A DNA stretch of 64,000 nucleotides, taken from Saprospiraceae bacterium (GTDB lineage Bacteria; Bacteroidota; Bacteroidia; Chitinophagales; Saprospiraceae). Below, in pieces: positions 15,738 through 25,214 of this stretch. The DNA is taken from the NCBI GenBank assembly GCA_013214355.1, contig JABSSL010000015.1:62001-126000 (forward strand). The letters are read 5' to 3'. Positions within the stretch are counted from its first letter, which is position 1. Each line of letters starts with the position of its first letter. Made by a program: the position numbers and the translations under genes. The notes under the pieces were generated by a model. The model saw nothing but the letters and a program-made list of their open reading frames with translations, had not been told where the DNA came from and did not search any database.

Positions 15738-17663
15738 TTATACTGATACTTCCGAGTGGAAAGGCGAGTATACTTTAAATTTCTTGAAATTGATAACCGT
15801 TTCAAATCCATTTTCTGTATTTACTGTCATTTTACCATCCAATTGAGTAGTTAAGAGTTTTACGAGTTGTGAACCAAAATTACTCCTTCTTTCGTCAGGT
15901 TCTCCATTCATACTTTCCATGCCGACTCCATTATCTGATAATCTCAGGCACATTTGGTCCTTCTCAGGCTCATGGGTAAGGCTGACTTGGATCAATCCTG
16001 GTTGCCCACCTGGAAAGGCATATTTCAAAGTATTGGTGAGCAATTCATTGGTAATCAAACCAATGGGAATAGCTGTGTCCACGTCCACTTCTACTTCCGG
16101 CATCTCAACTAGGAGTTCCATGTCTCGATGTCTACCAAAGGATTTGATCATATTCTCCGAAAGCATCCTGAGATACTCCTTCATTTCAATGGCCGCTAGG
16201 TTCTCCCCTTGATACAGCTTCTGATGAATCAGCGCCATGGATCGCACTCGGTTTTTACTTTCAATGACAGCACCTTGGATTTTTTTGTCTTTGATCTGAG
16301 CCGACTGTAGATTCAGTAGACTAGAGATGGTTTGTAGGTTATTTTTAACCCGATGATGGATTTCTTTCAACAGTAATTCTTTCTCTTGGTTTTTTACTTC
16401 CAATTCTGCACTGAGCCTTTTCTTGTTCCGGTAATTGGTGTAAACCAAGAGTAAAACTACCCCTAGTAGGATGGCCAACCCCAAGATCAATAGCTGCCTC
16501 TGTTTTTGTTGCTCAATAGTCTGTTCTTGTAAGACGATGGTGGCTTGTCGTTGCCCAGTCTCAAACTTGGTCTGTGTTTCCAGTTCTAGTTGTTCTATCT
16601 TGTCTTCATAATATTCTTCATTTTCCGTAGCTAGCTTTCTTTCATACAGCAAAGCTTGTTCGTAGTCGCCCAGTGCTTCATAGTTGTTAGATAGATGCAT
16701 GTATTGCTCCCATAAGTTGGCTTTATCATTGGTGCTCTCCATGGCATTTTTGGCGAAAAGCAAATAGGGGAGCGCTTTCTTGTAGTCTTTGTTGAGGAGA
16801 TACGTATGCCCCAAATTGGCGTTAGCTATCATGATGCCCCGCTTGTGGTTAAGTTCCTGGCAGAGGGCTAGATTACTTTGATAATCGAGAATGGCAGCTT
16901 CATGGTTTCCCATTAATTTGTTGGCATTTCCTCTGGAATTGATTACCCTAGCCAGCGTCAGAGGGGAGACTTTAGCTTTCTCCAAATAATCCATAGCTTT
17001 GGTTAGCTCTAGTAGAGCAAGGTCATAGGAAGAATTAGAAACGTAGGCACAGCCTCTGGTGAAACGAATAAGGCCTCTCAATTCATCCGCTGATTCCCCC
17101 TTCAGTAATTCCAAGGCTTTGTCGCCATATTCTAAGGCTGTCTCATATTCCTCCTGGCTAAGCTGCACCCAAGCTATGCCATTGTAGGCAGCTGCTAGGC
17201 CTTGTTTGTGACCTAGTTCTTGATAAATTTCACTCGCCTTGAAAGCATATTCCAGAGCTGATTTGTACTCTTTTTGATTGGTAAGTACCTTATGATATTC
17301 TTGATACGTTTTTGCTAATTCGACTTGCAGCCCTTCTAGTTTCAGTATTTGTTCTGCAGCTAATAAGTATTGCAGGCTAGAATCATATTGCACCTTTTGT
17401 CTGTGGATTCTGGCTAGCATGACTTGGCTTTCAGCCTTAGCTTTCGGAGTAGCAGCGAGGTTCAAGGCCTGATGTCCTATCGCGTAAGCTAGATCTGAAT
17501 TGTAATCGAGGATGGAATCTGCTGCTATCAATAGGAGGGAGAGCTTTGCATCAGCAGATTCGAGCCCATTTAGTCTTTCTTCCAGTGCTTCCGGCAGCTG
17601 AGTGAAGGAAAAGAAGGGGAGCACCATCCAAAGCGATAGGAGTAAGAATCGACCGCAATTCAT
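15738..17663 (-). CDS. TPR-containing sensor histidine kinase (HisKA_2 type)
   Basis: The 641-residue protein has a signal peptide, six or more tetratricopeptide repeats predicted in the periplasm (about 50-345), a coiled stretch, one transmembrane helix (about 395-412) and a cytosolic HisKA_2/HATPase module. The phosphorylated histidine is in KEIHHRVKNNLQT, followed by the N box NELLTNTLKYAF and DNGVGM. This architecture is common in Bacteroidota and pairs with LytTR regulators. The regulator gene follows after 33 nt. The signal is unknown. The 553 bp before this gene separate it from a divergent beta-trefoil gene that is a candidate target. Confidence 0.9.
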   Translation of the reverse strand: MNCGRFLLLSLWMVLPFFSFTQLPEALEERLNGLESADAKLSLLLIAADSILDYNSDLAYAIGHQALNLAATPKAKAESQVMLARIHRQKVQYDSSLQYLLAAEQILKLEGLQVELAKTYQEYHKVLTNQKEYKSALEYAFKASEIYQELGHKQGLAAAYNGIAWVQLSQEEYETALEYGDKALELLKGESADELRGLIRFTRGCAYVSNSSYDLALLELTKAMDYLEKAKVSPLTLARVINSRGNANKLMGNHEAAILDYQSNLALCQELNHKRGIMIANANLGHTYLLNKDYKKALPYLLFAKNAMESTNDKANLWEQYMHLSNNYEALGDYEQALLYERKLATENEEYYEDKIEQLELETQTKFETGQRQATIVLQEQTIEQQKQRQLLILGLAILLGVVLLLVYTNYRNKKRLSAELEVKNQEKELLLKEIHHRVKNNLQTISSLLNLQSAQIKDKKIQGAVIESKNRVRSMALIHQKLYQGENLAAIEMKEYLRMLSENMIKSFGRHRDMELLVEMPEVEVDVDTAIPIGLITNELLTNTLKYAFPGGQPGLIQVSLTHEPEKDQMCLRLSDNGVGMESMNGEPDERRSNFGSQLVKLLTTQLDGKMTVNTENGFETVINFKKFKVYSPFHSEVSV

Positions 17664-17941
17664 AGTATTGTGTTTAAGTCAAAAGCATGGCGGGACTTTT
17701 GTCTATGGATAACAGAAGTCCGAGTTGATGCGCTAAATGAGCTCGGGGTACTTTGGGTTTTACTAGGAATTACTGATGCAAGTGAAGTAAGGTAGTATAC
17801 TTAAAACTAGGGTTTTTCCGCCAATTAGAGCCTGCCACCTTATGAAGCTGAAGTTACACAAAATTCTTTAGTCTCCAGTACATTTTGTGGCTGTGTATTT
17901 GGATACGAAGAGATCCAATAGTACGTATCGAAGGACCTGGA

Positions 17942-17978
17942 AATCGTTCGGAAAGGAAATTGAATCATTCGGAAAGGA
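17942..17978 (+). promoter_or_regulatory. 21-bp-spaced direct repeat, candidate LytTR operator
   Basis: AATCGTTCGGAAAGGA (17942-17957) and AATCATTCGGAAAGGA (17963-17978) differ at one base and start 21 bp apart. LytTR regulators such as AgrA and AlgR bind 9-bp direct repeats with 12-13 bp spacers, and ATCGTTCGG fits most of their published consensus. The site lies in the 17664-18216 gene-free stretch between the LytTR two-component pair and the secreted trefoil gene. I saw no other gene in that stretch. Confidence 0.5.
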
Positions 17979-18216
17979 GGAAGGGTAGTTGGGAAGAAAC
18001 AGCCGATAATTGCTTGTTTTTGGGTGTAGTTTGCAATCGAATCACGAAAACTAGATACCAAAAACTCCGGCCATGACTCAACCACAAAATCAGAATTCCT
18101 TTAGTAACCCTCACATCTTTATTCCAGACATTGGCGGATTTACCAAGTTCGTCACGGTGGCCAAACGTTGCCACACGCAAACATTTCAACCTCAATTTCA
18201 ATCAAAAAAATTAAGC

Positions 18217-19908
18217 ATGAGAAACACAAAATTGAAAGCTGTTTTCAGCGGCTTAGCGGTATTGTTTTGCCTAGTATTAAGCAGTAGTATTCAGGCTCAA
18301 GTGGAGCAACCCACCTATTTCTACATCAAGGATGCCAAACATCAAAGAGGCTTAGTTGCTGGATTCAATTACGACAAAAACGTCTATCACCAAAACCTGA
18401 AGTATGGCTTGCATGAACAATGGAGATTCGAGCCAGCGGGAGGCGGGTACTATTACATCATAGATCGCAAACATAACAGAGCACTTTATGGAATTGGTCA
18501 TAAATCGGGTCGACCACAACACTTAGCCAAAGGGAATAATGATTTAGCAAAATGGAAAATTACCTCGAGCAAAAATAGTGGTTACATCCTGACCAATAAA
18601 GTATATGGGAACATAGTCGCTGGTAATGTTCCGGATAATCGAGTCTACCAACAACAACATGGCAATCGGCCAAATGGCAGATGGGAATTGTCGATTGCGA
18701 AAAAGGGTACAGATAAATTGCCTTTTATTGAAGAAGTAGTGCTTCCCATGTACCTCTGGAAACCACCAGTGCCAACTTTAGAGGAAGTCGTGGTAACGAA
18801 GTCCCAATTCAGAGATCAAATCTTTAATATCACCCAAGATGAAAGTTTCGCCTCAAAAGTTTCTGTAATGGTTTTTGAACGACTTTCGCAGGGATTTGGA
18901 GCGGCAGAAACGCTCTTGAGTGTAGGAATGGATGCTGGAGTTAAAATAGCTACAAACGTCGGTGATGCCTTAACGGAAACGATCACTGATGCTCTAGGTC
19001 CCATTGGTGCTTTGATTGACGCTGTCATAGCCTTAGGTGTAGGCGCTGACCAGATTGTAAAGAAGGTGCGGGCAGAAAATGGAACCAATTTTGCCTTATA
19101 TAATGTCGCTCCCGGCCTTCGAGTGCAAGTGAAGAAGGTGCAAGGGTTTAAAGCCAACTTTTCGGGTGAAAATGGAATGGAGAGCATGGATCGAGCATTA
19201 TCCGCTTATGCGGAAGCGGATGCAACTACTATTGGAGGGATGGCTTTCCAAATGTCGCCCTATAGAACGGGCGGTTTTGTAAAAGGGGTCATTACCCTTG
19301 AATTTCAATACAAAGGCAAAACTTGGGATGTAGATTTCCAGGTACGAAACAGCATCGGAGCTGGAGTGCTAAGTACCTATAGCCTTAAGAGTCCTGCCTT
19401 TAAAGATATCACTGTACAATCTAGGGATCGGGAAACAGTTTCTGTTAGAACTGTCAATATGCATGGCTTGAAAGTCGCGCTCTCTTTGAAGCACGATGAC
19501 CATAAGACCCAGAAAGGGAAAAAGGATCAGAGAAAAGACTTGGTGGAAATCCTAATCGTAGGCGAAGATGCTATTAAGAATATCTCCAACAACACGAACA
19601 CCACCGCTCCCATTCCTCAAACCAAATCGGTGGTCGTCTCACTGAAGAACTCTGCTGGATACCGAGCTAAATACACCGTGAAGTATACGGATGGTAGTGG
19701 TAAATCACAGAAGAAGGAGGTCACTTCCAAAGGTGCGCCTTGGAACAAGGATTATACCCTCAAGATTAAGAAAGGTTCAACCTATTCCATTACTGCCGAG
19801 ACGGTTACAGGCAAGAGAATTCAGGTTAAGGGTGGCCTTAGTAGAAGTGTGGAAGCCAGGACTAGTGGTACCCTGCGAAAACCGACAATGTCTACAAAAA
19901 ATATCTAA
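18217..19908 (+). CDS. Secreted beta-trefoil (ricin-B-like) protein with hydrophobic Gly/Ala core
   Basis: I place the start at the ATG at 18217 because it begins a clear signal peptide ending in IQAQ; the frame stays open upstream to 18073 without one. The 563-residue product has a beta-trefoil (about 30-160, with FYIKDAKHQRGL, YYIIDRKHNRALYG and related repeats), a central segment with a Gly/Ala-rich hydrophobic run (about 225-275), a beta-rich part, and a C-terminal basic domain (SAGYRAKYTVKYTDGSG) that faintly recalls the cytolysin C-terminal beta-sandwich. Lectin plus hydrophobic core is the layout of some pore-forming toxins. Toxin function is inference only. A strong terminator follows. 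Confidence 0.6.
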   Translation: MRNTKLKAVFSGLAVLFCLVLSSSIQAQVEQPTYFYIKDAKHQRGLVAGFNYDKNVYHQNLKYGLHEQWRFEPAGGGYYYIIDRKHNRALYGIGHKSGRPQHLAKGNNDLAKWKITSSKNSGYILTNKVYGNIVAGNVPDNRVYQQQHGNRPNGRWELSIAKKGTDKLPFIEEVVLPMYLWKPPVPTLEEVVVTKSQFRDQIFNITQDESFASKVSVMVFERLSQGFGAAETLLSVGMDAGVKIATNVGDALTETITDALGPIGALIDAVIALGVGADQIVKKVRAENGTNFALYNVAPGLRVQVKKVQGFKANFSGENGMESMDRALSAYAEADATTIGGMAFQMSPYRTGGFVKGVITLEFQYKGKTWDVDFQVRNSIGAGVLSTYSLKSPAFKDITVQSRDRETVSVRTVNMHGLKVALSLKHDDHKTQKGKKDQRKDLVEILIVGEDAIKNISNNTNTTAPIPQTKSVVVSLKNSAGYRAKYTVKYTDGSGKSQKKEVTSKGAPWNKDYTLKIKKGSTYSITAETVTGKRIQVKGGLSRSVEARTSGTLRKPTMSTKNI

Positions 19909-20022
19909 CCCTTTTTAGTAGGGTAATGGTGGGGCGATCTAGTTGTCTCAGCACCTCTTTTCTAGCCGTGCACCACCTTCAATAATGAAGTAAAAGTTAT
20001 TTTGGAGAGAGACTTAATTTTT

Positions 20023-20054
20023 GCAGCCTCAGCATTGTGCTGGGGTTGTTTTTT
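20023..20054 (+). terminator. Rho-independent terminator of the trefoil gene
   Basis: An 11-bp stem (left arm 20023-20033, right arm 20039-20049, three G-T wobbles) with a 5-nt loop runs straight into a T6 tract at 49-54. It overlaps the TAA of the convergent BNR gene (20053-20055). On the minus strand no T-run follows, so it acts for plus-strand transcripts. Confidence 0.8.
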
Positions 20055-21267
20055 ACCATTCAAACCACAAGGTCCGAACCGTAGTTTCTTCTTCTCCACT
20101 GGTCCAAGCGAGTACATAGCCTTCCTGATACTTTTCTAGGATAGGAAATCCACTTTGTCTAGCGGTGCTAGTGGTCATCAGCGTGTGACTTTCTCCTTGT
20201 TTGCCATTGGTATTGACCGTGGCAACCCGAATCTCCCCTTTACCATTTACTTCTTCTAACCAAGAAACTAAGGCCTCGCCATCTTCCTTTAAGACGATGT
20301 CTACGCGACCGAGGGGGTGACCATCGTCTACCACGAAGCCTTCTGAGAACGATGCTCCAGCATCTTTAGAAAAGGCTACCTTGACCCGATTCTCGGCATT
20401 TGCTCCGGTGAACCACGCTACTGCAAGGAGCTCTCCTTTTGCGGCTGCGGCAGGGCCATTCACTGGGCAGCCAGCGATCTTCCAACTGTCCGAAGCCACG
20501 GGCTGAGGTTCCGTCCAGGTACTATCCATCTTTCGAACGATATAGATGTCTCGGATTTCTTCTGCGGAACGATCTCGATAAACTACAATCGGACCATTTG
20601 AAGTCATTACAGCATCCGTTTGGCAGCAATCACATATCCTCTGGTCTAATTCTCTTTCTGCAAAGAGCTGTCCTTTTGTATCAAATTCTGCCGCCCTCAG
20701 GGTCATGGCTCCACCATGTTCGTGATCACCAGCGGCGTTTGTGCCTTTCTTGGTGTTTCGACCATCTAGCCAGGTAGCAAATATGCGACCATTAGTTGTA
20801 GGAAGAAGGGTAACGAAACCATGTTCAGCAGGAATGCCATCTGTATGTGGGATGAAAGAAGGATTCCAACGTTCGCCGGCATCTTGTGAAATGGCTACAC
20901 GGACATCATAGTCGTAGGTTCCAAAGGCACTCTTCTGTAGCCAATGTGCAGCAAATGCTCCTCCGTCACCTGCAAACGCAGCTACGGAAGGAAAATCTGC
21001 CCAGTTCACAAACCAGTTGTCTCCCTGAGCAATTTCTTGTGGATTTGACCATTCATCTCCTGCAAATTGAGCAAATGCTAAGGCACTAGTGGTGTCATCG
21101 AGATAGGACACCCAAGAAAGGTATAGCTCGCCATTATCAGCCAGGAAAAGATTGGGTTCTCCGCCTTCTTTAACGGGTGTCGGAATTTCTTTGATCAATA
21201 GCTCTTCCGAGGATTCACAAGACCATAAAGTAAGGATTGCCAATATGAAGAAGAATAGTCTATACAT
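20053..21267 (-). CDS. BNR/Asp-box repeat (sialidase-fold) lipoprotein
   Basis: I start at the ATG at 21267, which opens a lipoprotein signal (MYRLFFFILAILTLWSC); the frame continues 18 codons further up without signal features. The 404-residue protein is a predicted six-bladed propeller with Asp-box motifs SQDAGERW and SKDAGASF and repeated SWVSY/TWLDGRN-type strands. Some such proteins are exo-alpha-sialidases, but the arginine triad and catalytic Tyr/Glu cannot be assigned by eye. CCQTDAV carries a cysteine pair. It is downstream of the DUF3347 gene of the metal-efflux cluster, separated by a hairpin, and may be unrelated to it. Confidence 0.7.
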   Translation of the reverse strand: MYRLFFFILAILTLWSCESSEELLIKEIPTPVKEGGEPNLFLADNGELYLSWVSYLDDTTSALAFAQFAGDEWSNPQEIAQGDNWFVNWADFPSVAAFAGDGGAFAAHWLQKSAFGTYDYDVRVAISQDAGERWNPSFIPHTDGIPAEHGFVTLLPTTNGRIFATWLDGRNTKKGTNAAGDHEHGGAMTLRAAEFDTKGQLFAERELDQRICDCCQTDAVMTSNGPIVVYRDRSAEEIRDIYIVRKMDSTWTEPQPVASDSWKIAGCPVNGPAAAAKGELLAVAWFTGANAENRVKVAFSKDAGASFSEGFVVDDGHPLGRVDIVLKEDGEALVSWLEEVNGKGEIRVATVNTNGKQGESHTLMTTSTARQSGFPILEKYQEGYVLAWTSGEEETTVRTLWFEW

Positions 21268-21333
21268 GCTTGATGAATGTTCGTCAAAACGGAAGCCAAA
21301 AAAAGGCAAATTTATTATCAAACTACCTTCAGA

Positions 21334-21362
21334 GCCTCCATCTGCACCTATCAGATGGAGGC
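21334..21362 (-). terminator. Hairpin after the DUF3347 lipoprotein gene
   Basis: Perfect 11-bp arms (GCCTCCATCTG at 21334-21344, complement at 21352-21362) with a 7-nt loop lie 65 nt after the stop codon at 21427. T-rich sequence follows only about 25 nt later on the minus strand, so termination is plausible but not textbook. It likely ends the efflux operon. Confidence 0.55.
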
Positions 21363-21426
21363 CCTTGCATTATGATCGAAAGCCTACGCTAATGAAGTTT
21401 CAGCTTCATCCGAGTGACCATCAACT

Positions 21427-22089
21427 TTACTGATCCGCTGCCAATTCAAAATCTAGCGTCTCCTGCACATATCCGCATCGCAACATTTTATCCCCAAAAT
21501 AGGGGTTCAAAATACCTTTTTCGGTACTGAGCCATTCTGCACCAGTATTGTCAAAGGCCATCGGGCAATGTTGTATGTAAAATACGTCTTCTTCCAAGCC
21601 GAAACTCTTGATGGAGCTGATCAATAGATCCGAAAGCATATCGAAGTGTTTTCTTTGTGCCTCCACATCCTCAGTCTGCTCGATTCCTTTGGCGTGCGTG
21701 AGCATCTCCTTCGATTGTACTTCCCAGTGAGTGCCGGGCTTACCTTGTAAAAGTTCTTTATCCATTTGTTCAAGCTGAGCGATAAAGGCTTTGGTAGCGA
21801 CAGCAGTGTTGGAAGCATCTGTTTCTACCAGGGCATCCTTGATGGGTAGATAGGTCAGTGCCAAATCCCCCAGGGTTGCTTTAAAAGCTGATGAAGTAGA
21901 AGCCGTGTAGTCAGGTGTACCCGCTTGGTCATGGTCCTGATGAGCTTCGTCGTGCTTATGCCCTGCCTCTTCGTGTGCATGCTCATCTGAGCTGTGATCA
22001 TGACTGTGGCTATCTCCTCCACAAGAGAAGACGAATAGCGCTAGGCTAACCAGCATTACGACTACTCCAATTTTTTGAAATACTTGCAT
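21427..22089 (-). CDS. DUF3347 lipoprotein with His-rich metal-binding segment
   Basis: The 220-residue protein has a lipoprotein signal (VFSCGG), a His/Asp/Glu-rich stretch (about residues 26-60) suited to metal binding, and a DUF3347 domain with YIQHCPMAFDNTGAEWLS and the MLRCGYVQETL end. DUF3347 occurs in Bacteroidota copper-handling proteins. The domain is nearly identical over its last 48 residues to the C-terminal domain of the CusB-like adaptor directly upstream (48-nt gap), showing a local duplication. A likely role is a periplasmic copper sponge or chaperone for the efflux pump. Confidence 0.82.
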   Translation of the reverse strand: MQVFQKIGVVVMLVSLALFVFSCGGDSHSHDHSSDEHAHEEAGHKHDEAHQDHDQAGTPDYTASTSSAFKATLGDLALTYLPIKDALVETDASNTAVATKAFIAQLEQMDKELLQGKPGTHWEVQSKEMLTHAKGIEQTEDVEAQRKHFDMLSDLLISSIKSFGLEEDVFYIQHCPMAFDNTGAEWLSTEKGILNPYFGDKMLRCGYVQETLDFELAADQ

Positions 22090-22137
22090 TATTATACGAT
22101 TTATATGGTGATGTAAAGATAATAGGAGTAAGAGGAT

Positions 22138-23907
22138 CTAATCCTCCTCCATTAGTTGATAATTCTTGTCTAGCGTCTCCTGGACGTATCCGCATCGTAG
22201 CATCTTATCCCCAAAATAGGGGTTCAAGATACCCTCCTCGGTGCTGAGCCATTCGGCTCCAGTATTGTCAAATGCCATCGGGCAATGTTGTATGTAAAGT
22301 ACTTCATCCTCAATGCCAAAACTCTTGATAGCATTGATCAATAGATCGGAAAGTGCATCGAACTGCTTCCTTTGCAGCTCTACATCTTCAGTTTCTCCCA
22401 TCCGTTTGGTATGGGCAAGCATATTGCTCCATTGTTTTTCCCAATGAAAGCGCGGCTCACCTTCCAGAAGGGTTCTATCTACCTGCTGCAATTGTGTCAA
22501 AAAAGGCTTAGTTGCTTCCGCCGTCGCTTTGGCATCGGTTTCTACTAGTGCATCCTTGATGGGTAAATAGGCAAGGGCCAGGTCTCCTAAGACTGACTTG
22601 AAAGCGGGTGAGGTCGCTGCGACATAATCTGGGATGGCTGGGGCTTTCGCACCTTTCACACCCACTAGGTGATTCATCATACTCTTCTGATTATTGAGCT
22701 GAGCCGCTGCATCGATGGTAAAACTACCATAGGTAACGACTTCTTCGCCTGCTTCTAAGCCGTTCTGTACTTGATAACTATCACCCACACGATCCCCTAA
22801 CTCAATTTCTCGATAGGCGAAAGAAGGAATGGTAGTATCTGGGACCTTGACATAAACCACAGACCTTGGGCCTGTCCAAAGAACTGCCGTTTTGGGCACT
22901 AAGAGCTGAACTGTACCCGTACTTTTAGTCGCTAGTCGACCTTGGATAAACATCTCAGGTTTTAGCAATTGGCGTGAGTTGGCAATTTCTCCGCGAACGG
23001 TTGCCGTGCGAGTCTGCGCATTAATCATTGGATCAATGAAGTTGATCCGAGTGCGAAAGCTTTGCCCCGGTAAAGCGGGGGTGCGAAAGGTCACCTGATC
23101 ACCGACACGGATGTGCGCCAGATCGTCCTCATAGGCATCGAACTGCGCCCAGAGTTTATGTAAGCTGACAATGTCGAACAGAATACTACCAGCATTCACA
23201 TGATCCCCTACGGCTACATGGCGCTGTTGTACTGTTCCGCTCACCTCTGCGGAAAGGACAAAGGTCTCCTGGATCACACCGCTACTCTCTATCTGCTCGA
23301 TGGTTTCCATAGGTATTTTCCAGTATCGTAGCTTTTGTCGAGCTGCGGCAAGCAAATCTGGATTAACTTTTTTCAATTGTAAGGCCTCCAGAAGTTCGCG
23401 TTGAGCTGCTACCAACTCCGGAGAATAGACACTAGCTAATTTTTGCCCCTTTTGGACCTGCTCGCCGGTGAAAGTGACGAAAAGCTGCTCAATTCGCCCA
23501 GGGATATGGGCCACCTGGCTAGCGACTAGGCGTTCATCAGCCTGTAGCTTTCCAGAGAGGGTGAGTTCTTTGGCGCGGCTGCCCGAACTACCCAGGATAG
23601 TAGTTTCAATTTGAGCAAGTCTAACGGCCTCGGCGGTCATTTCCAATACCAGGGGGTCACTAGAGGAACTTACATCCGCTGGGATTAGGTCCATTTCACA
23701 AATGGGACAAATACCTGGCTCACCTTGACGGATTTGAGGATGCATAGAGCAGGTCCAAGTTTCCCCATCCTCCGATTCATGATGATGGTGTTCCTCCGAA
23801 GCCATGGGAGCTGTGTTGTTGTCGTTGCGACCAAAGAGGAGATAACCTAAGCCTAAACCGACCACCAAGGCCCCTATGATGAGAATTATTTCTTTGCTAT
23901 TTTTCAT
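22138..23907 (-). CDS. cusB: CusB-like efflux RND periplasmic adaptor with heavy-metal-binding and DUF3347 domains
   Basis: The 589-residue adaptor starts with a membrane anchor (10-25) and a His/Glu segment, then the heavy-metal-binding domain WTCSMHPQIRQGEPGICPIC (about 52-75) seen on copper/silver adaptors. The lipoyl/barrel-sandwich and alpha-hairpin region (about 115-260), beta-barrel and membrane-proximal domains follow. A DUF3347 domain occupies about 430-580. It would link the RND pump to the TolC-like channel and sense or deliver metal. It lies 2 nt after the channel gene in a four- to five-gene operon. Cu(I)/Ag(I) as substrate is inferred from the HMBD. Confidence 0.9.
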   Translation of the reverse strand: MKNSKEIILIIGALVVGLGLGYLLFGRNDNNTAPMASEEHHHHESEDGETWTCSMHPQIRQGEPGICPICEMDLIPADVSSSSDPLVLEMTAEAVRLAQIETTILGSSGSRAKELTLSGKLQADERLVASQVAHIPGRIEQLFVTFTGEQVQKGQKLASVYSPELVAAQRELLEALQLKKVNPDLLAAARQKLRYWKIPMETIEQIESSGVIQETFVLSAEVSGTVQQRHVAVGDHVNAGSILFDIVSLHKLWAQFDAYEDDLAHIRVGDQVTFRTPALPGQSFRTRINFIDPMINAQTRTATVRGEIANSRQLLKPEMFIQGRLATKSTGTVQLLVPKTAVLWTGPRSVVYVKVPDTTIPSFAYREIELGDRVGDSYQVQNGLEAGEEVVTYGSFTIDAAAQLNNQKSMMNHLVGVKGAKAPAIPDYVAATSPAFKSVLGDLALAYLPIKDALVETDAKATAEATKPFLTQLQQVDRTLLEGEPRFHWEKQWSNMLAHTKRMGETEDVELQRKQFDALSDLLINAIKSFGIEDEVLYIQHCPMAFDNTGAEWLSTEEGILNPYFGDKMLRCGYVQETLDKNYQLMEED

Positions 23908-23909
23908 GT

Positions 23910-25214
23910 CTAGAAATTAAGGTAACGCTCAATGCTCGCCTTGGCGAGATGACTATTCACAATGGCTTTCAAGATTTGTAGATCGTATTGAATCAGGTCT
24001 TGTTCTAACTTCAGTAGTTCATCAAAACGGCTTCCCGAATTCGAATACGTAGCTTGGGTAAAGCGCGAAGCAGTTCTGGAAGTTTCGATTTGCTGTTGAT
24101 AAAGAGAAAGCCTGAGTGCAGCTTCTTCATGTGCGGTCACAGCTTGATCAATTCCATTGAGGAAATCCTGGATTACGGCCTCTTTTTGGAAGTCTAATGC
24201 CTCTATCTTCAATTTCTCTTCTCTTTCTTTGGCTTCGTACCTTTTCCGGTACAGCGGTATGCTGATCTTGGCACTCACTTGTAGGATATCTCGCCCATTT
24301 CCAACAGGACTAGCATCCGTCCGTTGACTCAGTAAGATATAATCTGCCCCTACGCCAAAACTTGGCTTTCCTTCTAGCTTATTGACTCGTAAAGCCTGGT
24401 GAGCTACCGCTTGTTTTTGTGCCAAGCCGATCAGCCTAGGATGTTGTGTCAGTAGCATACTCCGCAAAGAATCTGGTCGGATCCCGAGTGTGGCAAACGC
24501 AAGCGTGTCAGGAGTAGTAATGGCCTTCGAAAGTGGCCGTTTCAGTAAATGATTAATCGTGGCTATGGGCTGTTTTTCTTTATTTTTTAGAATCCGTACT
24601 TCCTGTTCTAGTGCTTGTGTTTGTAGCTCAACGCTTAAGACATCAGCAGCACTTCCTGAACCGCTTTCGACTTGATTAAGAGCCAATCTACGCAGGCCGT
24701 CTAGGAGAACTCGTTTTCGTTGCAAAATGCTTTGCGTCTGTCGAAATTCATAGAGCTGAAAGTAGGCGGATTTAAGTTCGAATTTTAGTTCTAAACTCAG
24801 ATCACCGATTCTTTCCTTCTCTACCAGTGCCTGTGCTTGTGCAAGTTGGGCTTTACTCTCCAAGGTCCCAAACCACGGAAACATTTGGCTTATACTGAGC
24901 CTGGCCCGTTGTGCACCCAATCGAGTCTCCACAGGAGCCACGAAAGCACCGACGCCCACTTCTGGTTGAGGGAGTTGGCTCAGTTGAGGAGCCTTTGCTT
25001 CCATCGCTAGGTATTGCCGCTGTAGGGCTTCAAGCGATGGATTTTCCTCACTCAAGAGCACCGCTAGCTCGTCGATGGATTGAGCAGACAAGGGATGCAT
25101 TGGCAATAGCATACAACAGCTGATGCCGATGTAGTAAATCCCCTTATTCAGCTTGGCAAATCGCCTTTTCATGCCTGGGTATAGCCTGAAGTAGTGGATG
25201 AATATAGATCTCAT
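23910..25214 (-). CDS. cusC: TolC-family outer-membrane channel (CusC-like)
   Basis: The 434-residue protein shows the long alpha-helical repeats of outer-membrane efflux proteins: LSEENPSLEALQRQYLAMEAKAPQ in repeat one and QHPRLIGLAQKQAVAHQALRV in repeat two, with short barrel strands such as SFGVGADYILLSQR. The ATG at 25214 overlaps the pump stop codon as ATGA, supporting translational coupling. An internal ATG at 25172 gives a neater signal peptide (MKRRFAKLNKGIYYIG onward), so the true start may be there. It completes a tripartite efflux system with the adjacent RND pump and adaptor. Confidence 0.87.
   Translation of the reverse strand: MRSIFIHYFRLYPGMKRRFAKLNKGIYYIGISCCMLLPMHPLSAQSIDELAVLLSEENPSLEALQRQYLAMEAKAPQLSQLPQPEVGVGAFVAPVETRLGAQRARLSISQMFPWFGTLESKAQLAQAQALVEKERIGDLSLELKFELKSAYFQLYEFRQTQSILQRKRVLLDGLRRLALNQVESGSGSAADVLSVELQTQALEQEVRILKNKEKQPIATINHLLKRPLSKAITTPDTLAFATLGIRPDSLRSMLLTQHPRLIGLAQKQAVAHQALRVNKLEGKPSFGVGADYILLSQRTDASPVGNGRDILQVSAKISIPLYRKRYEAKEREEKLKIEALDFQKEAVIQDFLNGIDQAVTAHEEAALRLSLYQQQIETSRTASRFTQATYSNSGSRFDELLKLEQDLIQYDLQILKAIVNSHLAKASIERYLNF

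Noticed and set aside
18073-18216. Upstream extension of the trefoil protein by 48 residues
   Set aside because: The extension lacks signal-peptide features and precedes a perfect signal peptide at 18217.
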